Below are positions 1-6,954 of a stretch of 64,000 bases of DNA, in pieces. The stretch comes from Stutzerimonas stutzeri. GTDB lineage: Bacteria; Pseudomonadota; Gammaproteobacteria; Pseudomonadales; Pseudomonadaceae. The stretch lies in contig DGLA01000021.1 of assembly GCA_002387205.1 (NCBI GenBank), positions 45,193 to 109,192 on the forward strand, read 5' to 3'. A model generated the notes under the pieces. That model saw nothing but the letters and a program-made list of their open reading frames with translations. It had not been told where the DNA came from and did no database searches. Made by a program: the position numbers and the translations under genes. Every line of letters begins with the position of its first letter. The stretch's first letter is position 1.

Positions 1-78
1 GTCGACAAGCTTCCCCTGGAACGCTGGGATGTAAGCTTGCACGCCACGGTGACGGATCTGCGATGGTATGAGAATTGA
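1..78 (+). CDS. C-terminal end of probable 5-formyltetrahydrofolate cyclo-ligase (partial)
   Basis: Only the last 25 codons are inside the window, reading to a TGA at 76-78. The visible tail contains LPLERWDVSLHATVTD, which fits the C-terminal 'LP...WDV.L...VT' end of 5-formyltetrahydrofolate cyclo-ligases, enzymes that convert 5-formyl-THF to 5,10-methenyl-THF with ATP. From recalled pseudomonad gene order, this gene often sits next to an EVE-domain gene, which is the case here. The fragment is too short for certainty; the catalytic region lies outside the window. Confidence 0.6.
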   Translation, partial: VDKLPLERWDVSLHATVTDLRWYEN

Positions 79-127
79 GGCGGGACGACGCGGAAGTGAC
101 GCTGCCGCTTCCATGCGGCACACTCGA

Positions 128-277
128 TCAGCGCTGAAGCTGCTGAGAGTGACTGATCGGGACCATCGAGGACGGATCCCCTGACTGCTCCCAGAGGCCC
201 TGTGTGTAGCCGGTGGTGACTACGCCGAGACCAAAGACCAACACCAATATCCAAAGAATATCTGGCTTACGTTTCAT
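128..277 (-). CDS. Small single-pass membrane protein, 49 aa, unknown function
   Basis: A short gene starting at the ATG at 277, preceded by a strong GGGGGAGG ribosome-binding site about 6 bases upstream. The protein begins MKRKPDILW, continues with one hydrophobic segment (about residues 7-26, ILVLVFGLGVVTTGYTQ) and ends in a short polar tail. A longer in-frame extension upstream exists but lacks a ribosome-binding site. I do not recognise a function. It is divergent from the EVE-domain gene, with about 190 bases between them that should carry both promoters. Confidence 0.7.
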   Translation of the reverse strand: MKRKPDILWILVLVFGLGVVTTGYTQGLWEQSGDPSSMVPISHSQQLQR

Positions 278-471
278 GATGTTTCGCCTCCCCCTGCCAG
301 GCGAATGATTTACTTCGAGCCAGTATCGTTTTCGTTTTTCAGACTCGACAATGCCAACCTCAAGCGCGGCATTCTCCGCTATGACTCGGCCCTCCGCAAA
401 CTGGCGTTGCGACCGGTTGTCGGGGAATTTCGCTTGAGAACCCTCCAAGCAAATCAAGACGAGCAAACACC

Positions 472-921
472 ATGCCGTACTGGCTGATGAAGTCCGAACC
501 CGATGAGTTTTCGATTCAGAACCTACAGGATCTGGGCCATGGTCGTTGGGACGGGGTGCGCAATTATCAGGCGCGCAATTTCCTGCGGGCCATGGTCGAG
601 GGCGACTTGTTTTTCTTTTACCACTCCAGTTGCGCGACGCCGGGCATCGCCGGCATCGGCAGGATCACGCGCAGCGCCTACCCGGACCCGACCGCGCTTG
701 ATCCAACGAGTCCGTATTACGATGCAAAGGCAGACGAAGCGAGCAATCCATGGAGCGCGGTCGAAGTCGGTTTTGTCGAGCGCTTTGAAGCGACGCTGAC
801 CCTCGCGCAACTGAAGGCCCAGCCAGCCCTGGGGCAGATGTCACTGGTGAAAAAAGGCAGTCGGCTGTCGGTCATGCCGGTCACCGAGGTGGAGTGGCAG
901 GCCGTTCTCGCCCTGCGCTGA
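472..921 (+). CDS. EVE domain-containing protein
   Basis: A 149-residue single-domain protein of the EVE family (PUA-like fold, related to human thymocyte nuclear protein 1). It begins MPYWLMKSEPDEFSI and carries the family's WDGVRNYQARNFLR segment at about residues 26-39 and GDLFFFYHS at about 44-52, the elements that shape the pocket thought to read modified bases in nucleic acid. Length is typical for the stand-alone bacterial form. Its substrate in bacteria is not established. It follows the folate gene and is convergent with the FliL-like gene downstream. Confidence 0.93.
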   Translation: MPYWLMKSEPDEFSIQNLQDLGHGRWDGVRNYQARNFLRAMVEGDLFFFYHSSCATPGIAGIGRITRSAYPDPTALDPTSPYYDAKADEASNPWSAVEVGFVERFEATLTLAQLKAQPALGQMSLVKKGSRLSVMPVTEVEWQAVLALR

Positions 922-950
922 ACAGCCCGGGCCACCGATGCCGTCTCAGG

Positions 951-1358
951 TCATTGAATGATCAGGTTATTGAACAGCAGATCATCGACCAGCGGCTTGC
1001 CTTCCTCCTGGACCAGCACCGCCTGTACCTGCTTGAGCGCTTCCTGACGCAACGCTTCCTTGGCCTCGACAGAGCCGAGACTCGCATCGGTCTGCTGGGA
1101 GAACAGCATGACCAACTGATTGCGAATCAGCGGCTCATGATGCTTGACCTTGGCTTCTGCCTCGCTGCCGGTCACGCGTAGCGCCACATCGGCCTTGTAG
1201 TATTTGAGTTTGCCGTCGGACCCGTAGTTGCCTACCAGAGCCGGCACCAGGCCGTAATAGATGGTCTTGGTGGCGGCGTCCTCTGCGGGCGCAGGGGAAT
1301 TGGCGAGGGCAGGAAGAGCCAGGCCAAGGGCCAGGCAGAAAATAAGGATGCGCTTCAC
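951..1358 (-). CDS. FliL-like exported protein
   Basis: A 135-residue protein with a GTG start at 1358 and a GGAG site about 9 bases upstream. The N-terminus MKRILIFCLALGLALPALA looks like a cleavable signal peptide rather than the uncleaved anchor of true FliL. The rest resembles the FliL periplasmic domain: a YYKADVALRV strand, then 'HHEPLIRNQLVMLFS', then a helical region ending 'VDDLLFNNLIIQ' (FliL ends similarly in '...V..V.F..FVVQ'). No flagellar genes are nearby, so a role at the stator is not supported by context. Function unknown; possibly soluble periplasmic. Confidence 0.8.
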   Translation of the reverse strand: MKRILIFCLALGLALPALANSPAPAEDAATKTIYYGLVPALVGNYGSDGKLKYYKADVALRVTGSEAEAKVKHHEPLIRNQLVMLFSQQTDASLGSVEAKEALRQEALKQVQAVLVQEEGKPLVDDLLFNNLIIQ

Positions 1359-1541
1359 GGGACTGCTCCGAGGATTTCAGACGCCAGCATACCCAGAGCC
1401 AGGAGCAGACCCAAGCCCGACCTTATGTGCTGTCATCAGAGCCGACCATGCTCGTTGCGCCAGCAGGGCAGCCTTCTAGACTGACCGACAAACCGGGCGA
1501 AGAGCCCGACTCCTTCCGGTCACGAAAACAAAGGAATCTCG

Positions 1542-2519
1542 ATGAAAGCTGTTCTGTGCAAAGAGTTCGGCCCAGCCGAACGACTCGTCGTCGAAGAATG
1601 CGAAAGCCCGCAAATCAAGAAGGGCGAGGTGCTGCTCGATGTACATGCAGCCGGTGTCAACTTCCCGGACACCCTTATCATCGAAGGGAAATATCAATTC
1701 AAGCCACCGTTTCCGTTTTCCCCCGGCGGCGAGGCAGCGGGCGTCGTCGCAGCGGTTGGCGAGAAGATTACCCATCTGAAGGTTGGTGATCGGGTCATGG
1801 GGCTTACCGGCTGGGGCAGTTTTGCCGAGCAGGTCGCGGTACCAGGGCACAATGTCCTGCCAGTGCCACCCGAAATGGACTTCGATACGGCCGCAGCATT
1901 CAGCATGACCTATGGCACCTCGATGCATGCCCTGACGCAACGTGCCCAGCTGCAACCGGGAGAAACGCTGCTGGTGCTGGGCGCCTCAGGCGGCGTCGGT
2001 CTTGCAGCTGTCGAGATCGGCAAGGCCATGGGCGCCAAGGTGATCGCCGCTGCCTCGACAGCCGAGAAGCTTGAAGTAGCCAAGCAAGCGGGAGCGGATG
2101 AGCTGATCAACTACAGCGAAACCAGTCTCAGGGAGCGACTGAAGGAACTCACCGGCGGCCAGGGTGTTGACGTGATCTACGACCCGGTCGGTGGAAAGCT
2201 CTTCGAAGAAGCGTTTCGCAGCATCGCCTGGAATGGCAGGATGCTGGTCGTTGGTTTTGCGGCGGGAGACATCCCTTCCCTCCCAGCTAACCTTCCGTTG
2301 CTAAAAGGCGCCTCGCTTGTAGGTGTGTTCTGGGGCGCCTTTGCCCAACGCCAGCCCCACGACAACGCTGCCAACTTCAAACAGCTGTTCGCCTGGTACG
2401 CAGAGGGCAAATTGAAACCGCTGGTCTCGCAGACTTTCGCACTCGAGCAGGCGGCCCAGGCGATCGCCACCCTGGGGCAGCGCAAGGCGGTGGGGAAATT
2501 GGTCGTAAAGGTACGCTAG
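1542..2519 (+). CDS. NADPH:quinone oxidoreductase family protein (zinc-independent MDR)
   Basis: A 325-residue medium-chain dehydrogenase/reductase of the quinone oxidoreductase type. The N-terminal GroES-like domain includes 'HAAGVNFPDTLIIEGKYQ' (residues about 35-52) and GGEAAGVVAAVG; the Rossmann domain carries LGASGGVGLAAVEIGKAMGA at about 146-165 for NADPH binding. The cysteine/histidine zinc ligands of alcohol dehydrogenases are absent, as expected for this subgroup. The ATG is preceded by AAGGAATCTCG. It is a single-gene unit closed by a perfect hairpin. The exact substrate (quinone, enone or acyl-CoA) cannot be told. Confidence 0.9.
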   Translation: MKAVLCKEFGPAERLVVEECESPQIKKGEVLLDVHAAGVNFPDTLIIEGKYQFKPPFPFSPGGEAAGVVAAVGEKITHLKVGDRVMGLTGWGSFAEQVAVPGHNVLPVPPEMDFDTAAAFSMTYGTSMHALTQRAQLQPGETLLVLGASGGVGLAAVEIGKAMGAKVIAAASTAEKLEVAKQAGADELINYSETSLRERLKELTGGQGVDVIYDPVGGKLFEEAFRSIAWNGRMLVVGFAAGDIPSLPANLPLLKGASLVGVFWGAFAQRQPHDNAANFKQLFAWYAEGKLKPLVSQTFALEQAAQAIATLGQRKAVGKLVVKVR

Positions 2520-2520
2520 C

Positions 2521-2569
2521 GCAAAGCTCGAGGTGGACGTCATCTACTGGCATCCACCTCGAGCTTTGC
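2521..2569. terminator. Perfect 17-bp inverted repeat between convergent genes
   Basis: Arms GCAAAGCTCGAGGTGGA (2521-2537) and TCCACCTCGAGCTTTGC (2553-2569) are exact reverse complements around a 15-base loop. It begins directly after the stop of the quinone oxidoreductase and lies 20 bases beyond the stop of secB on the other strand, so it probably ends transcription from both sides. Neither side has a long T run, so it is an imperfect intrinsic terminator. Confidence 0.75.
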
Positions 2570-2589
2570 TCAGGAGAAACGGGACACTG

Positions 2590-3084
2590 TCAGTGCGCAG
2601 TGGCCGGCGCGGCGCCATTCTGCTGCATGCGCGCCATCTCCTGCGCATAAAGCGCATCGAAATTCACCGGAGCCAGCATCAGCGCAGGGAAAGAGCCACG
2701 GGTCACCAGGCTGTCCAGCGCCTCGCGGGCATACGGGAAAAGGATGTTCGGGCAGAAGGCGCCAAGGGTGTGGCTCATGGCCTGCGCTTCGAGGCCCTTG
2801 ATCAGAAAGATCCCGGCCTGCTGGACCTCAGCGATGAAAGCGACTTCTTCACCGGTCTTTACCGTCACCGACAGCGTGAGAACAACCTCGTGGAAATCAC
2901 CTTCGAGGGATTTTTGCTTGGTGTTCAGGTCCAGCGCAACGCTGGGATTCCATTCCTGACGGAAGATTTCCGGGCTCTTCGGCGCTTCGAAAGAGAGGTC
3001 GCGGACGTAGATCCGCTGCAGGGAGAACTGTGCGCCCTGCTCTTCCTGACCCGCGGCGGCGCCGTTGTTTGCTTGTTCAGTCAT
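2590..3084 (-). CDS. secB: Protein-export chaperone SecB
   Basis: A 164-residue cytoplasmic chaperone that holds precursor proteins unfolded and delivers them to SecA. Family signatures are clear: FSLQRIYVRDLSFEAP at residues 20-35, 'V.LTLSVTVK' and 'AGIFLIKG', and the C-terminal 'CPNILFPYAREALDSLVTRGSFPALMLAPVNFDALY' region (read here as key words, about residues 112-147). A slightly extended alanine-rich N-terminus explains its length against the usual 155. It is the last gene of the rhodanese-glutaredoxin-secB unit, about 80 bases after glutaredoxin, with AGGA before the ATG. Confidence 0.98.
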   Translation of the reverse strand: MTEQANNGAAAGQEEQGAQFSLQRIYVRDLSFEAPKSPEIFRQEWNPSVALDLNTKQKSLEGDFHEVVLTLSVTVKTGEEVAFIAEVQQAGIFLIKGLEAQAMSHTLGAFCPNILFPYAREALDSLVTRGSFPALMLAPVNFDALYAQEMARMQQNGAAPATAH

Positions 3085-3164
3085 GTAAAGCCTTCCTGTG
3101 CATATCGTGTTTGTGTCGTCCCGTCCGCCAGTTCAGCTGACCGCGTCCGGGCGCTTCTATCGGA

Positions 3165-3419
3165 TCAGGCCTTCAGCATCGCATCCAGTCGACCCGCCCG
3201 TTCCAGCGCGTGCAGCTCGTCGCAACCGCCGACATGTTCGTCACCGATCCATATCTGCGGCACCGAGGTTCGCCCGGCCTTGGCGGCCATCTCTGAACGC
3301 AACGCAGGCTTTCCGTCGACCGGAATCTCCTCGTACTTGACGCCTTTACGATCGAGCAGGCTCTTGGCGCGGATACAGAACGGGCACCAGGCGGTGGTAT
3401 AGATGACGACGTTGGGCAT
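3165..3419 (-). CDS. grxC: Glutaredoxin 3
   Basis: An 84-residue dithiol glutaredoxin. The redox site is CPFC at residues 12-15 (usual family motif CPYC), followed by the TSVPQIWIGDEHVGGCDEL glutathione-binding region with the cis-proline at about residue 54. It reduces protein disulfides and ribonucleotide reductase using glutathione. The start codon lies 2 bases after the TAA of the rhodanese gene, so the two are translated from one message; secB follows. The Phe in place of Tyr in the active site is common among pseudomonads. Confidence 0.96.
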   Translation of the reverse strand: MPNVVIYTTAWCPFCIRAKSLLDRKGVKYEEIPVDGKPALRSEMAAKAGRTSVPQIWIGDEHVGGCDELHALERAGRLDAMLKA

Positions 3420-3421
3420 AG

Positions 3422-3835
3422 TTATTTGACCACTGGCAGATTCTCGCCGCGCCAGCTGGAAATCCCTCCGGCCAGCTTGGCGGCAGTGAAGCCCGCCTTT
3501 TGCAGCTCACGGCAGGCCGTTCCGGCGTGCTGGCCCATGGCATCGACCACAACGATGGTCCTGCCCTTGTGCTTTTCCAGCTCGCCCAGTCGGCTGACCA
3601 GCTTCTCGTAGGGAATGTTCAATGAGTCGACGATGTGACCGGCGTCGAACTCCTTCTTCGCGCGCACGTCCAACACCACGCCTTCGTCGCGGTTGACCAG
3701 TCCGGTCAGTTCGCGATTGCTCAGGCTCTTTCCGCCCTTGCGCGCCTCGGTAACGGCGAGAAGAACCAGCAGCAGCAGAAAGATGCTGACCAGAACATAG
3801 TGGTTAGAGACAAATTCAATCAGGTTAGCGACCAT
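3422..3835 (-). CDS. Membrane-anchored rhodanese-like protein
   Basis: A 137-residue protein with one N-terminal transmembrane segment (about residues 13-30, YVLVSIFLLLLVLLAVTEA) and a cytoplasmic rhodanese domain (about 40-137) with 'VVLDVRAKKEFDAGHI' and 'NIPYEKL'. At the active-site loop, where sulfurtransferases have a catalytic cysteine, this reads VVVDAMGQHAG, so the cysteine is replaced by aspartate; a cysteine occurs 8 residues later. It is thus probably not a classical sulfurtransferase. It resembles E. coli YibN in position and layout (next to grxC-secB and gpmI). ATG at 3835 chosen over an in-frame TTG one codon upstream. Confidence 0.88.
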   Translation of the reverse strand: MVANLIEFVSNHYVLVSIFLLLLVLLAVTEARKGGKSLSNRELTGLVNRDEGVVLDVRAKKEFDAGHIVDSLNIPYEKLVSRLGELEKHKGRTIVVVDAMGQHAGTACRELQKAGFTAAKLAGGISSWRGENLPVVK

Positions 3836-3978
3836 CAAAAGGGTACCCGGGGGACAAAATGCGGGCCAGTATACACAGCCCCCCCACCAGGCTGAACCCT
3901 GCGAATCGTGACGCCCAACGGGCCAACAATTAGACTGGCCGCCTTTTTTTCGCGACCCTTGTGCAAGGAGCCATACAC

Positions 3979-5514
3979 ATGCCCGCCGCGCCCAAACCCC
4001 TGGTACTGATTATCCTCGACGGCTTCGGACACAGTGAGAGTCCCGAATTCAATGCCATCCATGCTGCAAACAAGCCGGTATACGACCGGTTGCTGGCCAG
4101 CCAGCCGCACGGACTGATCTCTGGTAGCGGGATGGATGTGGGACTACCGGACGGCCAGATGGGCAATTCCGAAGTCGGCCATATGAATCTGGGTGCCGGC
4201 CGGGTGGTGTACCAGGACTTCACGCGGGTCACCAAGTCCATCCGGGACGGCGACTTCTTCGTGAATCCGAATATCTGCGCAGCAGTCGACAAGGCCGTCG
4301 CAGCCGGCAAGGCCGTGCATATCCTCGGTTTGCTGTCCGACGGAGGCGTTCACAGCCACCAGGACCACCTGGTGGCCATGGCTGAACTGGCCGTCAGGCG
4401 CGGCGCGGAGAAGATCTACCTGCACGCCTTCCTTGATGGCCGCGATACCCCGCCAAAAAGCGCCCAGCATTCCATCGAACTGATGCAGGCCACCTTTACC
4501 CGCCTGGGCAAGGGGCGCGTCGCCAGCCTGATCGGCCGCTACTTCGCCATGGACCGCGACAACCGCTGGGACCGAGTCGAGCAGGCCTACAGCCTGATCG
4601 TCGATGGCAAGGCCGAGCATCACGCCGACTATGCAGTGGATGGCCTGATCGCCGCTTACGAGCGCGGCGAGAGCGACGAGTTCGTCAAGGCCACCACCGT
4701 TGGCGAGCCGGTACGCGTCGAGGACGGCGACGCCGTGGTGTTCATGAACTTCCGCGCCGACCGAGCCCGCGAGCTGACTCGCTGTTTCGTCGAGCCTGGC
4801 TTCAGCGAGTTCCCGCGAGCCCGTGTTCCACAGCTGGCTGGCTTCGTGATGCTGACGCAATACGCCGCAAGCATTCCCGCTCCAAGTGCATTTGCCCCCG
4901 AAGCGCTGACGAACGTGCTGGGCGAGTACCTGGCCAACAATGGCAAGACCCAGTTGCGCATTGCCGAAACGGAAAAGTACGCCCACGTTACCTTCTTCTT
5001 TTCCGGCGGTCGCGAAGAGCCCTTCGAAGGCGAAGAACGAATCCTGATTCCGTCTCCACAGGTAGCGACCTATGACATGCAGCCGGAGATGAGTGCACCC
5101 GAAGTAACTGATCGGATCGTGGATGCCATCGAGCACCAGCGCTACGACGTGATCATCGTGAACTACGCCAACGGCGACATGGTCGGTCATACCGGTGTGT
5201 TCGATGCTGCGGTCAAGGCCGTTGAATGCCTGGACAAATGCGTCGGCCGTATCGTCGAAGCACTGGACAAGGTGGGCGGCGAAGCACTGATCACGGCCGA
5301 CCACGGCAATGTCGAGCAGATGGAAGATGTCATGACGGGCCAGGCGCACACCGCGCATACCTGCGAGCCGGTGCCGTTCATCTATGTCGGCAAGCGCGCC
5401 CTGAAGATCCGCGAAGGCGGCGTACTCGCCGATGTGGCGCCAACCATGCTGACCCTGCTGGGCATGCCGGTACCGGCGGAGATGACCGGACGCTCGATTG
5501 TCGAACTGAGCTGA
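3979..5514 (+). CDS. gpmI: 2,3-bisphosphoglycerate-independent phosphoglycerate mutase
   Basis: A 511-residue glycolytic/gluconeogenic enzyme interconverting 3- and 2-phosphoglycerate with two Mn ions. Metal-site motif LIILDGFG is at about residues 9-16, catalytic serine region GNSEVGHMNLGAGR at about 60-73, FLDGRDTPP, FRADRAREL and the C-terminal TADHGN metal motif at about 437-442. The ATG at 3979 follows AAGGAG with proper spacing; an in-frame GTG 18 bases upstream is rejected because the family starts close to 'KPLVLIILDG'. It is divergent from the rhodanese gene and is followed by a terminator built from a heptamer repeat. Confidence 0.98.
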   Translation: MPAAPKPLVLIILDGFGHSESPEFNAIHAANKPVYDRLLASQPHGLISGSGMDVGLPDGQMGNSEVGHMNLGAGRVVYQDFTRVTKSIRDGDFFVNPNICAAVDKAVAAGKAVHILGLLSDGGVHSHQDHLVAMAELAVRRGAEKIYLHAFLDGRDTPPKSAQHSIELMQATFTRLGKGRVASLIGRYFAMDRDNRWDRVEQAYSLIVDGKAEHHADYAVDGLIAAYERGESDEFVKATTVGEPVRVEDGDAVVFMNFRADRARELTRCFVEPGFSEFPRARVPQLAGFVMLTQYAASIPAPSAFAPEALTNVLGEYLANNGKTQLRIAETEKYAHVTFFFSGGREEPFEGEERILIPSPQVATYDMQPEMSAPEVTDRIVDAIEHQRYDVIIVNYANGDMVGHTGVFDAAVKAVECLDKCVGRIVEALDKVGGEALITADHGNVEQMEDVMTGQAHTAHTCEPVPFIYVGKRALKIREGGVLADVAPTMLTLLGMPVPAEMTGRSIVELS

Positions 5515-5517
5515 TCG

Positions 5518-5557
5518 CGGAAGCTGGAAGCTGGAAGCTGGAAGCTGGAAGCTGGAA
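5518..5557 (+). repeat. Tandem GGAAGCT heptamer repeat
   Basis: Directly after the gpmI stop the heptamer GGAAGCT is repeated about five times without interruption, ending in GGAAGCC. A related but shorter version (GAAGCTGGAAGC) occurs near 11160 in the hisA-hisF gap. Each unit can pair with the GCTTCCAGC element just downstream, so the repeat offers several alternative left arms for one hairpin. Confidence 0.85.
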
Positions 5558-5607
5558 GCCAGGCTGTCGGTCCAAGCTCTGGCCTTCAAGCTTCCAGCCG
5601 CTTTTTT
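5536..5607 (+). terminator. Rho-independent terminator of gpmI
   Basis: GCTGGAAGC from the heptamer repeat pairs with GCTTCCAGC at about 5590-5598, and the right arm is followed by CGCTTTTTTAGG, a run of six T. The loop contains a further CAAGCT/AGCTTC element. This is the best intrinsic terminator in the first 10 kb. Because the left arm is repeated, the exact stem is not unique. Confidence 0.75.
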
Positions 5608-5650
5608 AGGCATACTACGGCGGTCGTTGAACTCTCGGTTACGCCTTTCC

Positions 5651-6913
5651 ATGCCCCGTATATTTCTATTTCTCGCACTGTTGTGCCTGCTTGGCCCAGC
5701 CATGGCGGATGAACGCGCCGATGCTCGCAAGCAGATCGAAGCGGCCCGCAAGGATGTTGCAGAGCTACAGAAACTGCTCAAACAGATCGAGCAGGAGAAA
5801 AGCAGCGTCCAGAAGCAGCTGCAGACCACTGAAAGCGAGATGGGCGAACTGGAAAAGCAGGTCGATTCGCTGCAGCAGGAAATCGATCGCAGCGAGGCCG
5901 AGCTCGACCGTCTCAATGACGAAAAAACCACGCTTGAAGGTGCGCGTCTCGAGCAACAGCGGCTGATCGGTATTCAGGCGCGTGCCGCCTATCAGAGCGG
6001 TCGCCAGGAGTATCTCAAGCTGTTGCTCAACCAGCAGAATCCGGAGAAGTTCAGCCGCACGCTCACCTATTACGACTACCTAAGCAAGGCTCGTTTCGAG
6101 CAAGTTGAAGACTTCAATGAAACACTCAGCCAGCTCGCCAATGTCGAGGCTGGCATCCAGGCGCAGCAGGCAGAACTGGCTGAGCAACAGGACGGACTTC
6201 AGCAGCGTCGCGCTCAACTGGCCGAAGTACGCAAGGAAAGGCAACTGGCGTTGGCCAAGCTCGACAAGGATCTGTCCAGCCGCGATCAGAAGCTGAAGGC
6301 CCGGCAGCAGGAGCAGGCTCAATTGGAGCGCGTGCTCAAGACCATCGAGGAAACCCTCGCACGTCAGGCTCGCGAAGCTGAGCAGCAGCGCCAGCGCGAA
6401 CTGGCGCTGGCCCGTGAAGAGCAGGCACGCCAGCAGCAGGCCGACCGCAGGTCTTCGTCGCCGGCAACCGGGCCCGTGGTTTCAAGCGCTGGGGGCAACT
6501 TCGGAGGCCCTTTCGCCAAGGCCAAGGGCAAGCTGCCGTGGCCGGTCGACGGAAGATTGGTTGCACGCTATGGCACTCCGCGTGGCGGCGATGCTCGAAC
6601 CAAGTGGGACGGTGTGCTGATCGGTGCCAGTGTCGGCAGCCAGGTTCGAGCCGTCCATGGTGGTCGCGTGGTGTTTGCCGACTGGTTGCGGGGCGCAGGC
6701 CTGCTGGTCATCCTCGACCATGGCAATGGTTATCTAAGCCTTTACGGCCACAACCAGAGTCTGTTGCGTGATGCAGGGGATATCGTCAAGGCGGGCGACC
6801 CAATCGCCACCGTAGGAACCAGCGGCGGGCAGGAAGCTGCTGCGCTGTATTTCGCCATTCGCCAACAGGGTCGCCCGACCGACCCTGCACAATGGTGCCG
6901 TGCGCAGGGATAG
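5651..6913 (+). CDS. EnvC-like murein hydrolase activator (degenerate LytM peptidase)
   Basis: A 420-residue exported protein. Signal peptide at residues 1-20 (ending GPAMADE), then a long coiled coil at about 25-270 rich in Gln/Glu/Lys heptads, then a C-terminal M23/LytM domain at about 300-420. The zinc ligands of active LytM enzymes are mostly lost: the domain has 'TKWDGVLIGA', 'DHGNGYLSLYGHN' and 'ALYFAIR', where the last would be H-x-H in a peptidase. This matches EnvC, which activates amidases during cell separation and does not cut peptidoglycan. ATG 5651 gives a clean signal peptide; an upstream TTG (5627) is less likely. Probably cotranscribed with ctpA. Confidence 0.92.
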   Translation: MPRIFLFLALLCLLGPAMADERADARKQIEAARKDVAELQKLLKQIEQEKSSVQKQLQTTESEMGELEKQVDSLQQEIDRSEAELDRLNDEKTTLEGARLEQQRLIGIQARAAYQSGRQEYLKLLLNQQNPEKFSRTLTYYDYLSKARFEQVEDFNETLSQLANVEAGIQAQQAELAEQQDGLQQRRAQLAEVRKERQLALAKLDKDLSSRDQKLKARQQEQAQLERVLKTIEETLARQAREAEQQRQRELALAREEQARQQQADRRSSSPATGPVVSSAGGNFGGPFAKAKGKLPWPVDGRLVARYGTPRGGDARTKWDGVLIGASVGSQVRAVHGGRVVFADWLRGAGLLVILDHGNGYLSLYGHNQSLLRDAGDIVKAGDPIATVGTSGGQEAAALYFAIRQQGRPTDPAQWCRAQG

Positions 6914-6954
6914 CCCGAATCGGCTTAGCGCGCCCCTAACAACTGGAGTCAGAC

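Noticed and set aside
1494..1508. Short CGGGC/GCCCG hairpin before the quinone oxidoreductase gene
   Set aside because: Only 5 bp, without T run, and too common in GC-rich DNA to call a terminator or operator.
5518..5557. Possible CRISPR or direct-repeat array
   Set aside because: The units are 7 bases with no spacers; it is a simple tandem repeat forming terminator arms. No CRISPR array is seen in the window.
4144..5931. Long open frame (about 595 codons) on the minus strand over gpmI
   Set aside because: It is antisense to the clearly real gpmI and envC-like genes, has no family motif and reflects high GC codon bias.
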